The notes: a model not told the origin generated them from the sequence alone. 64,000 bases of DNA from Pseudomonadota bacterium (GCA_021325135.1 JAJPHT010000039.1:62001-126000); one strand, 5' to 3'; positions 32,162-40,654 are shown, counted from the stretch's first letter. Numbers and translations are program-made.

Positions 32162-33904
32162 ATGCCCCTGCCCCTCGTGCAGCGCCCCGCGGTCGCCACC
32201 GCCGGCGCCCCGCGCCGGGGCACGCGCATCGTCCTGTTCGACGGATACGTGGACGAGCCCGCCAACTTCGGCGTGCCCCCCTACCTGAGCCCGCACGCGC
32301 GCTACCTCGCGGGCGCGGCCAAGGCGGCCGACCCCGCCTCCGAGGTCCGTTACCTGACCATCGACGAGTGGCGCCGCGGGAGCGCCAAGAACGACCTTGT
32401 GCGCAAGGCCGACGTGCTCGTGATGATCGCGGGCGCGCTGGTGCCGGGCAAGTACCTGCGCGGCACGCCCGTCTCGTTCCGCGAGGCCCAGGAGATCGTG
32501 CGGCTCGTGCCGGGCGAGACGATGATCGCGGGCGCCAGCGCGCTCTACGGCTTCGGCCGCGGCGGAGGGCTTCCTCCCGCGGGCCGCGACGAGCTTGACC
32601 GCGTCTTCACCTACCGCGCGCGGCTGCACGCCGACGCCATGCTCCACGACGTGCTCACGGGCGCAGTCACGGACCGCAGCGTGGGCGGCAACCGCAAGCG
32701 CACCTTCGCGGAGTGGCGCGACTGGAGCGTGCGCGGCGCGTTCGTCGTGCGCGATCACCCCGACCTGCCCCAGCCGCTCACGGCCGAGCTTGACACGTAC
32801 CACGGCTGCGTGCGCTACGTGAACGGCGGCTGCGCGTTCTGCATGGAGCCCAAGGAGGGGAAGCCGCAGTTCCGCCCCGTGGGGGATGTCGTGGCGGAGG
32901 TCGCCGCGCTGGCGGCCCACGGTGTCGAGAACTTCCGCGTCGGCGGGCAGGCATGCTTCTACAGCTATCACGCCAAGGGGCTGGGCGAGACGCCGACGCC
33001 CGAGCCGAACCCCGCCGCCATCGAGGCGCTGCTGCGCGGCATCCACAAGGCCGCCCCGCGCCTGCACACGCTCCACCTGGACAACGTGGACCCCGCGGTG
33101 GTGGCCGCGAACCCCGAGGCCGCGGACGAGGTGACGAAGCTCGTCGTGCGCCACATGACCGACGGCAACATCGCCGCCTTCGGCCTGGAGAGCGCGGACC
33201 CCGCGGTGAAGGAGGCCAACAACCTCAACGCGGACGCGGAGATCGTCTTCCAGGCCGCGGAGATCCTCAACCGGCACGGCAAGGTCCGCGGCCCCAACGG
33301 CTTCCCCGCGTTCCTGCCGGGGCTCAACTTCATCGCGGGCCTGCCCGGCGAGAGCGCGGCGACCTACGAGATGAACAAGTCCTTCCTGCGCGAGTACGTC
33401 GCGCGGGGTCTCTGGGCGCGCCGCATCAACATCCGCAAGGTCGTCATGAACGGCATGGAGGGGCAGCACGTCGACCAGCGCCGCTTCCTGGACTTCAAGG
33501 ACTTCGTGCGCCACGAGATCGACCAGCCGCTCCTGCGCGCCATGTTCCCGCCAGGCACCGTGCTCAAGCGCGTGCTCACCGAGCAGCGCGACGGGAAGAC
33601 GACCTTCGGGCGCCCCATCGGGACCTACGCCATGCTGGTGGGCATCCCCTACGAGGTGCCCGAGAACGCGTGGGTCGACGTCGCGGTCACGGACTACGGC
33701 TTCCGCAGCCTGACCGGCGTCGCGGTGCCCTTCCGCGTGAACAAGGAGCCGCTCAAGGCGCTGGAGGCGCTGCCTGGCGTGGGCAAGAAGCGCGCGGTGC
33801 GGCTGAGCCTGAAGAGGCCCTTCCGCAGCGCGGCGGACGTGGAGAAGGCGCTGGACGACCCCGCGGTGGCGAAGCAGGTCGCGCCGCTCCTGAGCTACGA
33901 GTGA
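32162..33904 (+). CDS. Archaeal radical SAM protein with helix-hairpin-helix end
   Basis: 580 residues. The N-terminal 190 residues look like a B12-binding-type Rossmann domain (RIVLFDGYVDEPANFGVPPY). The radical SAM core begins TYHGCVRYVNGGCAFCMEPK: three cysteines spaced CX7CX2C rather than CX3CX2C, a form I associate with an archaeal family that has G-C-P-R...G-G-C-S-F-C. Further core elements are GLESADPAVKEANNLNAD and NFIAGLPGES. The C-terminus (LEALPGVGKKRAVRLSLKRP) is a helix-hairpin-helix, suggesting nucleic-acid binding. The reaction is unknown; RNA modification is a guess from the HhH tail. Confidence 0.85.
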   Translation: MPLPLVQRPAVATAGAPRRGTRIVLFDGYVDEPANFGVPPYLSPHARYLAGAAKAADPASEVRYLTIDEWRRGSAKNDLVRKADVLVMIAGALVPGKYLRGTPVSFREAQEIVRLVPGETMIAGASALYGFGRGGGLPPAGRDELDRVFTYRARLHADAMLHDVLTGAVTDRSVGGNRKRTFAEWRDWSVRGAFVVRDHPDLPQPLTAELDTYHGCVRYVNGGCAFCMEPKEGKPQFRPVGDVVAEVAALAAHGVENFRVGGQACFYSYHAKGLGETPTPEPNPAAIEALLRGIHKAAPRLHTLHLDNVDPAVVAANPEAADEVTKLVVRHMTDGNIAAFGLESADPAVKEANNLNADAEIVFQAAEILNRHGKVRGPNGFPAFLPGLNFIAGLPGESAATYEMNKSFLREYVARGLWARRINIRKVVMNGMEGQHVDQRRFLDFKDFVRHEIDQPLLRAMFPPGTVLKRVLTEQRDGKTTFGRPIGTYAMLVGIPYEVPENAWVDVAVTDYGFRSLTGVAVPFRVNKEPLKALEALPGVGKKRAVRLSLKRPFRSAADVEKALDDPAVAKQVAPLLSYE

Positions 33905-33907
33905 GGC

Positions 33908-34099
33908 TCAGCTGTTCGGGTCGTAGGGGCAGAGCGTGATGGTGCCGCAGTGCAGCAGGCACGTGTGCACGGGGCTGGGCAGGCAGACGCCGGAGCCGCA
34001 GTTGGGCGTCTCGGGCTGGCAGGCCGCCGCGGGCGGCGCGGCGACGACGGCCGTGGTGGCCAGGAGCAGGGCGGCGGCGATGAGCAGGACAGCGCGCAT
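33908..34099 (-). CDS. Tiny secreted cysteine-rich protein
   Basis: 63 residues. A signal peptide occupies the first ~27 (MRAVLLIAAALLLATTAVVA) and the mature ~36 residues hold seven cysteines (ACQPETPNCGSGVCLPSP, HTCLLHCGTITLCPYD). Size and Cys density resemble secreted disulfide peptides; the 47275 gene encodes a protein of similar size and style. The stop is 3 bases from the radical SAM stop. No homologue recognised. Confidence 0.6.
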   Translation of the reverse strand: MRAVLLIAAALLLATTAVVAAPPAAACQPETPNCGSGVCLPSPVHTCLLHCGTITLCPYDPNS

Positions 34100-34127
34100 G
34101 CAGGCGGCGGAGCCCGCGGCGGGCTAT

Positions 34128-34580
34128 TCAAGGTGGCGCCGCGAAGACCGCGTCCAGCTTGTACGTGTCCGCCGCGACGGTGGTCCCGCCCACGACGAGG
34201 TCGTATGCCCCCGGCGCGAGGGTCTGCCCGATCTCCTCCTTGGTGCCGGAGCCGCCGTTGCTGGACGCGACGCGCTCGGTGCCCTTGAAGAGGTAGAGGT
34301 CGAAGTCGTTGCGGTCGAGGCCCCAGGTGAGCGTCGCGTTGATCGACGCGCTGGCGTTGAGCTGGAAGGGGTGGTGGAAGCACTGCGTCGTCGCCTGCGA
34401 GCACGCCGGGACGTTGGGCGGGTCGACGCTCCCCTGGACGGCCTGCGTCTCGTGGATCGCCGGGGGAAGCGCGGCGGCCATCGCCGTGGCGTTGGTCGCG
34501 TTGCCCGGCGGCGAGCCCGGGCTGGAGGCGCACCCGGCGAGGGCGAGCGAGGCGAGAAGGAGGAGGCCGGCGGTTCGCAC
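34128..34580 (-). CDS. Small lipoprotein with PPC-like beta-sandwich
   Basis: 150 residues, signal peptide ending LALAGC (lipobox Cys near 17), an Asn/Ala-rich linker, then FQLNASASINATLTWGLDRN with DFDLYLFKGTERVASSNGGS and TLAPGAYDLVVGGTT, the alternating pattern of pre-peptidase C-terminal domains. Two cysteines (PACSQATTQCF) could bridge. Starts at GTG 34580 and is divergent from the VOC gene at 34650. Confidence 0.7.
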   Translation of the reverse strand: MRTAGLLLLASLALAGCASSPGSPPGNATNATAMAAALPPAIHETQAVQGSVDPPNVPACSQATTQCFHHPFQLNASASINATLTWGLDRNDFDLYLFKGTERVASSNGGSGTKEEIGQTLAPGAYDLVVGGTTVAADTYKLDAVFAAPP

Positions 34581-34622
34581 GCGGGGCCAGAGGCGCCGCG
34601 AAGAAAAGACCTTGCCAACACC

Positions 34623-34628
34623 CTTTCA
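34623..34628 (+). promoter_or_regulatory. TATA-like box of the VOC gene at 34650
   Basis: CTTTCA is centred about 25 nt before GTG 34650. Weak on its own; supported by the recurring spacing. Confidence 0.35.
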
Positions 34629-34649
34629 CCACGGGGCCGATGCGGGGGC

Positions 34650-35036
34650 GTGTCCGCGGCGCCCCTGGGCCGGCTGGAGTACCTCTACGTCGCCAGCGCG
34701 GACGTGGAGCGCGACCTCGCGTACTACCGCGACGTGCTGGGCGCGGAGGTGGTCTGGGACTTCCGCGAGTTCGGCACGCGCGTCGCCGCGGTGCGCCTCT
34801 CGGAGCGGCCTCCGCTCTACATCCTGGCGGGGCACCGCAAGGCGCCCAACGTGCTCCCCATCTTCGCGGTGGACGACCTCGCGAAGGCCGAGAAGGCGCT
34901 GCGCAGGCGCGGCTGGGAGCCCCAGGGCGAGAGCGTGGAGGTCCCCGACGGGCCGTGCTATCTTTTTCACGACCCGAGCGGGAACGAGATCGCGCTCCTG
35001 GGGCAGGTGCGGCCCCGCGTTCTGGAGCGCGAGTAG
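34650..35036 (+). CDS. VOC (glyoxalase-like) domain protein
   Basis: 128 residues: LEYLYVASADVERDLAYYRD, GAEVVWDFREFG, then PIFAVDDLAKAEKALRRRGW and CYLFHDPSGNEIALLGQVRP, the beta-alpha-beta-beta-beta units of the VOC fold with the typical D-P-x-G-N-x-I ending. Metal ligands cannot be placed with certainty. GTG 34650 is the first start before the conserved strand. Function unknown. Confidence 0.78.
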   Translation: MSAAPLGRLEYLYVASADVERDLAYYRDVLGAEVVWDFREFGTRVAAVRLSERPPLYILAGHRKAPNVLPIFAVDDLAKAEKALRRRGWEPQGESVEVPDGPCYLFHDPSGNEIALLGQVRPRVLERE

Positions 35037-35045
35037 GGCGGAGGC

Positions 35046-35420
35046 CTACGGCAGGCCGGTGCAGGACGTGGTGTAGCTCTCGCCCACGCGCTTGCTGGTG
35101 TAGATGACGCAGCTCGGGTTCGTCGTGACGCACAGGCGGTATTGGATGTCGGGGCCCACCATGTTGACCGGGCACGCGCTGGTCGAGGACCGCTCGTGGG
35201 GGCCCAGGCCGGTGCAGGTGACGGTCGTGCCGGTGAAGGTGACCTCGCGGTGCTCGACGAGGCAGCTCGTGTCGTCGGGGTGGATACAGTAGGTCTCCCC
35301 GATGTCGCCCCCCTGGAGGAGCGTGACGCAGTTGGAGGCGGCAGCGGCGGAGGGGGCGGCGAGGGCGCCGGTCATGGCGGCGCCGGCGACGAGGGCGGCG
35401 AGGACGATGGAGGAACGCAT
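35046..35420 (-). CDS. Small secreted cysteine-containing protein
   Basis: 124 residues with a signal peptide (IVLAALVAGAAMTGALAAPS). The mature part is beta-rich with eight cysteines (SNCVTLL, ETYCIHPDDTSCLVEH, TVTCTG, SACPVN, YRLCVTTNPSCVIYTS, TSCTGLP). Another member of the local set of small exported Cys proteins; tail-to-tail with the VOC gene (9-base gap). No family recognised. Confidence 0.62.
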   Translation of the reverse strand: MRSSIVLAALVAGAAMTGALAAPSAAAASNCVTLLQGGDIGETYCIHPDDTSCLVEHREVTFTGTTVTCTGLGPHERSSTSACPVNMVGPDIQYRLCVTTNPSCVIYTSKRVGESYTTSCTGLP

Positions 35421-35491
35421 GGCTCTCCCGGTCGCGGCAAGGGCAAGCCGGGAGATGGGCCTTGCGCCGGCGCAACGGCCGGGGCGCGGGC

Positions 35492-35872
35492 CTATCCCGA
35501 GTTGATCACGCTGAGGATGGAGCCGATGAAGGGGCCGAAGTTGCCGCCGGGGTGCGTGGGGTGCGCGGGGTCCACGACAAGGACGTAGTCGCTCACGTCC
35601 TCCGGGCACGCCAGGGGCCCGTCCATCTTCACGCACGCGAGGGGGAAGTCGACGGTGGAGCCGCAGGTCCAGATGAGGCCGTCCAGGCCGCTGGTGCACG
35701 CGGCCTCGCAGCTCGTCCCGGGGCAGACCTGGTCGAAGACCTGGTCGACGGGGTTCCCGGGGCCAAGCTGGGCGCCCAGGAAGGCGATGGGGTCCCGGGT
35801 CGGTCCGTCGGCCGCCGCGACGGGCAGGAGCAGGAGGAGCGAGACGAGAGCGAGCGGGAGGGCCGGCCGCAT
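35492..35872 (-). CDS. Small secreted cysteine-containing protein
   Basis: 126 residues with a signal peptide (LPLALVSLLLLLPVAAADGP) and six cysteines in the centre (VCPGTSCEAACTSG, WTCGST, LACVKMDGPLACPEDV). Ends in a Gly/Pro/Phe-rich segment. A CCTTTATG box (35898-35905) sits about 29 nt before ATG 35872. Same strand as 35046; 71 bases apart, each probably with its own promoter. Function unknown. Confidence 0.62.
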   Translation of the reverse strand: MRPALPLALVSLLLLLPVAAADGPTRDPIAFLGAQLGPGNPVDQVFDQVCPGTSCEAACTSGLDGLIWTCGSTVDFPLACVKMDGPLACPEDVSDYVLVVDPAHPTHPGGNFGPFIGSILSVINSG

Positions 35873-35897
35873 GGCGGCGACGACGCCCGGGTTCTCT

Positions 35898-35905
35898 CAT
35901 AAAGG
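35898..35905 (-). promoter_or_regulatory. TATA box of the secreted Cys protein at 35492
   Basis: CCTTTATG on the minus strand is centred about 29 nt before ATG 35872. Confidence 0.5.
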
Positions 35906-35995
35906 CTCCCGAGCCCTTCTCTGAGGGAACGGGGGTGTGAAAAGGTTCGATCCCCAAAGGCCATGTAGCCCTCAAGCGGGATGGGCCGACCCGCC

Positions 35996-37606
35996 ATGCC
36001 GAAGGCCCCCGCGCTCTGCCTGGCCCTTGGCGCCCTGCTGCTCCTCGCGGGCGCCGCGCAGGCGACGTCCGTTTCCGGGTCCTTCCGGAGCGCCGCGCCC
36101 GCGTCGCTCTCCGGCGCCGTCGAGGTGGCCATGCCCCAGGGCGTGGCCCGCGTGGACGACCCGCACGCGACGGGGGTCGTCCTCGTCCACGGGGCCACGG
36201 GGACGCTCCGCTTCTACTCGGTGCCCGGCCCGCACGTCAAGGCCGTGCTCGCCGACCCCAAGGTGGCCACGGGCCCGTCGAGCCGGCCCTACGACCTCTC
36301 CAACGCGACGCTCACGCTGCGCCTCGCCGACGAGACGCTGGCCGCCATGCTCAACGCCTCCGCCGGGGGCGCGCTCACCGCCCAGGCGCAGGTGGACGGC
36401 TCCGGCCTCCCCCGCGCCCTGGAGCGCGACTACGCCGGGCGCGACAACGGCACCGGGCCCTCGGTCTCCGGGAGCAATCCCCAGCCTCCCCCCTGGGGCT
36501 GGCGCGAGGGCTGGCAGGTGGCGGGCAACTTCAGCCGCATCGTCGGCTTCTCGGGCTTCCCGCTCACCGGCCCCGCCCTCCTCGGCGCCAGCGGCCCCTC
36601 CACGGTCTACCTCTTCGGGGGCAACCTCAGCTTCCGCGACGCGCAGGGCGCGGAGGTGGACCTGCAGCTGGGCGACGCGCCCGGCGACGTGCCCGCGGCG
36701 CCCATCCCCAGCGAGCGCCTGGGCGCGGACGACGACAAGGTCCAGTGGATCGTCTTCGAAGGCACCGTCTCCGACGCGCAGGTCCCCGCCCGCGCTTCGT
36801 GGGGCATGGGCGCCCCCTCCGCCTCGTGGGCCCTCAACGGCACGCTCTCGCTCCCGCACGCCACGGGCTCCATCGCGGGCCACGAGTTCCGCGACGCGCC
36901 CCTCTCGCTGGGCGGCCGGCTCGCGCTCACGCCTTCGCTCCCTGCCCAGGGCGTCCCGGGCGTGACGCCCGTCTCCTACGGCGTCTCGGGCGACGCCACG
37001 GTCTTCGCCATCGGCGAGGCCTCCGTGGGGCTCGAAGCCCCCTCTCCCGCCTGGGAGCGCCCGGCCGAGGTGGGCGCGCTCTCCATGACGGCCCTCGCGC
37101 TGGGCTGGCTCCTGGGCGCGGCGGGCGTCGCGGGCCGCGCCGTGGCGCCGCTCTACATGCGCATCGCGCCCTCGCGCCTCCTGGACCACGCGACGCGGCG
37201 GCGCATCTACGAGCTGGCGCGCGAGCGGCCCGGCATCCACCTGCGCGAGCTGCAACGCCTCGTGGGCGGCGCGTGGGGCCCCCTCCAGTTCCACCTCGGC
37301 CTCCTCGCGCAGGCGGGCCTCGTGCAGATGAGCCGCGTGGGGCGCTACCGCGTCGTGCACGCGGGCGCCCCCCACGCGGAGGTGGGCGCGCCGCTGCACC
37401 CGCACGCGCAGCGCATCCTCGACGCCCTGCCGCAGGACGGGCGCGCCCTTTCGGTCACGGAGATCGCCGAGACGCTGGGCCTCTCGCGCCAGCTCGTGGG
37501 GCACCACGTCGGCGTGCTGGAGCGGCGCGGCCTCCTCGTCGTCACGACCGCGGGAGCGGGCCGCCGCCTCGTCGCGAGGCCGCAGGCCCCCGGCGCCGCC
37601 GCTTGA
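35996..37606 (+). CDS. Membrane-anchored transcriptional regulator with two winged helices
   Basis: 536 residues: signal peptide (MPKAPALCLALGALLLLAGA), about 330 residues of beta-rich outer domain, one membrane helix (MTALALGWLLGAAGVAGRAV), then a cytosolic part beginning APSRLLDHATRRRIYELARE, PGIHLRELQRLVGGAWGPLQ (first wHTH) and LSVTEIAETLGLSRQLVGHH (second wHTH). This is the archaeal type of one-component regulator that senses outside or in the membrane and binds DNA inside. It is the intact counterpart of the interrupted gene at 28849-30501. ATG 35981 is an in-frame alternative. Confidence 0.82.
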   Translation: MPKAPALCLALGALLLLAGAAQATSVSGSFRSAAPASLSGAVEVAMPQGVARVDDPHATGVVLVHGATGTLRFYSVPGPHVKAVLADPKVATGPSSRPYDLSNATLTLRLADETLAAMLNASAGGALTAQAQVDGSGLPRALERDYAGRDNGTGPSVSGSNPQPPPWGWREGWQVAGNFSRIVGFSGFPLTGPALLGASGPSTVYLFGGNLSFRDAQGAEVDLQLGDAPGDVPAAPIPSERLGADDDKVQWIVFEGTVSDAQVPARASWGMGAPSASWALNGTLSLPHATGSIAGHEFRDAPLSLGGRLALTPSLPAQGVPGVTPVSYGVSGDATVFAIGEASVGLEAPSPAWERPAEVGALSMTALALGWLLGAAGVAGRAVAPLYMRIAPSRLLDHATRRRIYELARERPGIHLRELQRLVGGAWGPLQFHLGLLAQAGLVQMSRVGRYRVVHAGAPHAEVGAPLHPHAQRILDALPQDGRALSVTEIAETLGLSRQLVGHHVGVLERRGLLVVTTAGAGRRLVARPQAPGAAA

Positions 37607-37643
37607 GGAAACGTCCAAGACGGAGGCGCCCGTTGGGCGGGCC

Positions 37644-38381
37644 GTGATCACGCTCATCGGGACCGGCCACGTCTTCGACATCGGGGCCCGCGTCCGCGAG
37701 GAGGTCCGCCGCCGCGCGCCCCACGTCGTCGCGGTGGAGCTGGACCCGCCGCGCTACCACGCGCTGCGCAGCAAGGCGAAGGACCGCAAGGGCACGCCCT
37801 TCTTCTACCGCATGCTGGCCGACTTCCAGACGCGCGTGGCCAACGAGTACGGCGTCGAGGCGGGCGACGAGATGCTGGCGGCCGCCTCCGAGGCGCAGGC
37901 GCTTGGCGTCCCCCTGGCGCTCATCGACGCCGACGCGCAGCGCACCTTCCAGCGCCTCCTCTCCGAGATGCGCTTCGGCGAGAAGATGCGCCTCGCGGGC
38001 AGCGCCGTCGTGGGCGTCCTGCTGCCGGGCAAGAGCGTCGAGAAGCAGGTCAGCGAGATGCAGGAGGACTACGCCGCGTACTTCGAGGAGATGGGCAAGC
38101 GTTTCCCCACGCTGAAGCGCGTGCTCCTCGACGAGCGCAACGAGCACATGGCGCGCGCGCTCGCGGAGATCGCGAAGACCAACGAGCGCGTCGTCGCCGT
38201 CGTGGGCGACGGGCACGTGGACGGCATGCTCGCCATCCTGCGCGCGCAGAACGCGGAGGTCGAGGTCGTGCGCCTCAAGGACCTCCGCGCGAAGGCCGCG
38301 GCGCCCACCGGCACCGCGCAGGCGACCGTCTCCTTCGACGTGCCTTCGGCGCCGCCGCCGGAGAAGGGGCCTCCGCCTTAG
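37644..38381 (+). CDS. TraB/PrgY family protein
   Basis: 245 residues. ITLIGTGHVF at the start carries the first conserved GxxH; VVAVELDPPRYHAL follows, and RVLLDERNEHMARALAEI with VVAVVGDGHVDGML holds the second and third signature blocks (E-R-N...M and G-x-G-H-x-x-G). The family has been linked to pheromone/peptide inactivation in enterococci and to metalloprotease-like folds; its archaeal role is unknown. Only the central helices (AGSAVVGVLLPG) are mildly hydrophobic, so this is the short soluble form. The stop overlaps VapC by 4 bases. Confidence 0.85.
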   Translation: MITLIGTGHVFDIGARVREEVRRRAPHVVAVELDPPRYHALRSKAKDRKGTPFFYRMLADFQTRVANEYGVEAGDEMLAAASEAQALGVPLALIDADAQRTFQRLLSEMRFGEKMRLAGSAVVGVLLPGKSVEKQVSEMQEDYAAYFEEMGKRFPTLKRVLLDERNEHMARALAEIAKTNERVVAVVGDGHVDGMLAILRAQNAEVEVVRLKDLRAKAAAPTGTAQATVSFDVPSAPPPEKGPPP

Positions 38382-38827
38382 GCCTCCTCCTCTACGAGGA
38401 GCCGCGACGCGTCGAGCAGCCGCCACGCGCGATCGGCGCCAAGCTCCTTCGCAGCGGCGCGGTGCAGGCGCGCGTCTTCCGTCACGAGGATGGCCTCCTC
38501 CGCGAGCGCGAGGGAGAGGTACGCCGCGTCGTAGGCGGAGAGGCGATGCGCGTGCGCCAGCCGCGCGCAGTCCGCCAGCAGCGCGGCGGACGGCCCCACC
38601 TGCTCGACGCCCTCCAGCAGCGCCTCCACGAGGGCGTGGCGCGCCGCGACGTCGGCGCCGAAGGCGGAGGGGCGCTTCACGTGGACGACGTTGGCCAGCT
38701 CCCACGAGAGGAGCGCGGGCGCGATCAGGTCGGCGTGCGCCGCCAGCGCCTCGCCCGCCTCGGCGAGGTCCTCGCGCCCCGGCTCCGCGGTGGCGAGGAG
38801 CGCGCTCGCGTCCACCACGGCCCTCAA
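38378..38827 (-). CDS. vapC: PIN-domain toxin of a VapBC pair
   Basis: 149 residues with the PIN acidic residues: VVDASALL (first Asp), LLSWELANVVHV (Glu), LSAYDAAYLSLA (Asp) and LVTEDARLHRAA (Asp). Such proteins are Mg2+-dependent RNases, usually cutting tRNA or rRNA. The start is TTG 38827 in a TTGA overlap with the antitoxin stop, so toxin synthesis would depend on antitoxin translation. Order antitoxin-toxin is canonical. Confidence 0.85.
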   Translation of the reverse strand: MRAVVDASALLATAEPGREDLAEAGEALAAHADLIAPALLSWELANVVHVKRPSAFGADVAARHALVEALLEGVEQVGPSAALLADCARLAHAHRLSAYDAAYLSLALAEEAILVTEDARLHRAAAKELGADRAWRLLDASRLLVEEEA

Positions 38828-39036
38828 TGCTCGTCACGGTCCTTCCGGACCAGGCGCGCGTAGCCGCCCTTCACCGGCTTGCGCGCCAGCGAGGCGACCT
38901 TGGCGCGCTTCTGCGACGCGCGCAGGCGCCGCACCTCGGCCTCGAACGCGCGCTTCGCCAGGAGGTTGGGGTTGATGCCGAGCTTCTCGACGTAGGCCAC
39001 CACGTCGTCGTCCTCCCGGAACTGCACACGGACCAC
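38824..39036 (-). CDS. vapB: VapB-type antitoxin
   Basis: 70 residues directly upstream of, and overlapping, the PIN toxin. VRVQFREDDDVVAYVEKLGI and NPNLLAKRAFEAEVRRLRAS fit a short strand plus two helices, as in ribbon-helix-helix antitoxins, followed by a basic tail (LARKPVKGGYARLVRKDRDE) likely to bind the toxin. GTG 39036 is about 25 nt from a GGATACATG box (39057-39065). Identity rests mainly on position. Confidence 0.72.
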   Translation of the reverse strand: MVRVQFREDDDVVAYVEKLGINPNLLAKRAFEAEVRRLRASQKRAKVASLARKPVKGGYARLVRKDRDEH

Positions 39037-39056
39037 GCAGGGAGTATCCGGGGGGT

Positions 39057-39065
39057 GGATACATG
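39057..39065 (-). promoter_or_regulatory. TATA-like box of the vapBC operon
   Basis: CATGTATCC on the minus strand is about 25 nt from GTG 39036. The surrounding ggagtatccgggggGTGGATACATG contains two GGATA/GTATCC half sites that could be an autoregulatory operator. Confidence 0.45.
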
Positions 39066-39162
39066 AAGGTTCTCCGGGAATCACCGCGCGTTGCGCCCTT
39101 CTCGTCCATCCCCGAGGCCCCACCAGCGTTGGTTCGGGGGTCCGCTGGTCCGGTGGTTTGGC

Positions 39163-39194
39163 GGGGGGCAGGGGGCGGAGCCCCCAGCAAAAAA
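39163..39194 (-). terminator. Terminator-like hairpin with T6 tract after Cbf5; copy 2 of the dispersed repeat
   Basis: Reading downstream from the Cbf5 stop on the minus strand: a TTTTTT run (39194-39189), then GGGGGC TCC GCCCCC (39185-39171) and a C run. The 24-base GC part is almost identical to 15185-15209. Oligo-T is the archaeal termination signal, so the T6 is probably the active element. Confidence 0.55.
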
Positions 39195-39202
39195 GGCCAG
39201 GA

Positions 39203-40177
39203 TCACTCAGGCTGCGTCGTCTTCGCCTCGCCCCAGCGCCTCGGGTACGTCCCGGGGCGCATGACGACGCGCTCGGTCTTCAGCACGATGCCCGACTCGC
39301 GCTTCTGCGCGTCGGCGGCCGCCATCTTCGCGCGGCCCACGGCGACGAGCTCGCCCTTGAGCGTGAAGGCCGCGGCGAGGTCGCCTTCCTTGAGCGACTC
39401 GTGGACCTCGACGAGGCCGGGGAGCGCCAGGTCCGCGCCATGGCAGAGCGCGTCCACCGCGGAGTCGCGGATGACGAGGCGCGGCAGGTGCCCGACAAGC
39501 TCCTCCACGGGGCGCACGACCTCGCGCAGCCACGACTCGTCGCCCGTCTCCTTCCAGTGCTCCCAGGCGTCCTTCACGTCGTGGAGCGTGACGCTGGTGG
39601 CCTCGGTGAAGGGGCCGGTGACGCTGCGGCGAAGCTCGCGCATGTGGCCGCCGGGGCCCAGCACGGTGCCCACGTCGGTGCAGAGCTTGCGGATGTAGGT
39701 GCCCGCCTCGCACGAGACGCGGAAGAGGGCGAGGCGGTTCGTCGTCTCCATGACGTCCAGCGAGTAGATCTCGCGCACGCGAAGCTCGCGCTTCACCGCG
39801 CTCTTGAGCGGGGGGACCTGGTAGATGGGGCCCTGGAAGAGCGCCAGCGTCTCGCGGATGCGCTCGGGCTTGGCCTCGCGGTGCGTCTCCAGGACGCAGA
39901 CGTACTCCTTGGGGCTCTCCAGGAGGGCGCGCACGATGCGCGTGGCGTCCTCCAGCGCGACGGGCAGGACGCCCGTGACGTTGGGGTCCAGCGTGCCGCC
40001 GTGGCCCGCCTTCTTGAGCCCCATGGCGGCCTTCAGCCAGGCGACCACCTGGTGCGAGGTGGGCCCGCTGGGCTTGTCGAGGTTGATCACGCCCAGCCGG
40101 ACGTGATCCTCGATGGCGCGCTCGCTGGGCCTCTTCCCGTAGGCGGGATCGGTGTCGGCCCGGGCGCGGACGAGCAT
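39203..40177 (-). CDS. cbf5: tRNA/rRNA pseudouridine synthase Cbf5 (TruB family)
   Basis: 324 residues. INLDKPSGPTSHQVVAWLK opens the catalytic domain; GHGGTLDPNVTGVLPV (58-73) contains the catalytic Asp64; YVCVLETHREAK, IYQVPPLKSAVKR and FRVSCEAGTYIRKLCTD are further TruB/Cbf5 motifs. The C-terminal ~85 residues (PRLVIRDSAVDALCHGADLA, KGELVAVGRAKM) form the PUA domain. Archaeal Cbf5 is the enzyme of H/ACA ribonucleoproteins and also makes U55 in tRNA. The size with PUA fits Cbf5 rather than bacterial TruB. Confidence 0.93.
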   Translation of the reverse strand: MLVRARADTDPAYGKRPSERAIEDHVRLGVINLDKPSGPTSHQVVAWLKAAMGLKKAGHGGTLDPNVTGVLPVALEDATRIVRALLESPKEYVCVLETHREAKPERIRETLALFQGPIYQVPPLKSAVKRELRVREIYSLDVMETTNRLALFRVSCEAGTYIRKLCTDVGTVLGPGGHMRELRRSVTGPFTEATSVTLHDVKDAWEHWKETGDESWLREVVRPVEELVGHLPRLVIRDSAVDALCHGADLALPGLVEVHESLKEGDLAAAFTLKGELVAVGRAKMAAADAQKRESGIVLKTERVVMRPGTYPRRWGEAKTTQPE

Positions 40178-40219
40178 CGCGGCGGCGAGAGGGGGCTTCC
40201 CACTTGAGGGCTTCGGGCG

Positions 40220-40654
40220 TCACGCGGGCGCTTCCGCCGCCCTCGCGAGGCCCTGGAGGTCGGCCTCCAGCTCCCTCTCCAGCCCGGCCGCGACCACGGG
40301 GCCCATCACCTTCTGGAGCCCCTTCAGCTCGTACTCGGCGAACGCCACGACGCGCGTCCCGCCCTGCGCCGGGTGAAGCTCGTAGCCCCCCTTGGCGGCG
40401 GGCTCGCCGTTGCGCCGAACGTCCATCTCCAGGAGGCGCGGCGCGTCGAGGCGCGTCACGGTGGACTCGTAGCGGCTGCGGCTCCCCGGCGCGGTGCGCC
40501 GCGAGACGACGCGGGCGCCCACCTGCAGCGGCTCGTGGGTGGGCTCCTCCTTCATGCTCTGGAGCCAGCGCGCCCTCTGGGCGGGGTCGGTGAGGAGGGT
40601 CCAGACCCGCTCGGGGGGCGCGCGGATGGTCCGCTCGCGGCTGAGCCGGGGCAC
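40220..40654 (-). CDS. SRPBCC family protein
   Basis: 144 residues: SRERTIRAPPERVWTLLTDP, ARWLQSMKEEP, a beta sheet with YESTVTRLDAPRLLEMDVRR, and the final helix MGPVVAAGLERELEADLQGL. Classical SRPBCC order. GTG 40654 directly begins the first strand. Ligand unknown; third of four SRPBCC genes in the window. Forty-two bases upstream of the Cbf5 start, same strand. Confidence 0.72.
   Translation of the reverse strand: MPRLSRERTIRAPPERVWTLLTDPAQRARWLQSMKEEPTHEPLQVGARVVSRRTAPGSRSRYESTVTRLDAPRLLEMDVRRNGEPAAKGGYELHPAQGGTRVVAFAEYELKGLQKVMGPVVAAGLERELEADLQGLARAAEAPA

Noticed and set aside
35944..35960. GGTTCGATCCCCAAAGG looks like a tRNA T-arm
   Set aside because: No matching T-stem, acceptor stem or anticodon arm can be built around it; it lies in the promoter region of the 35996 gene.
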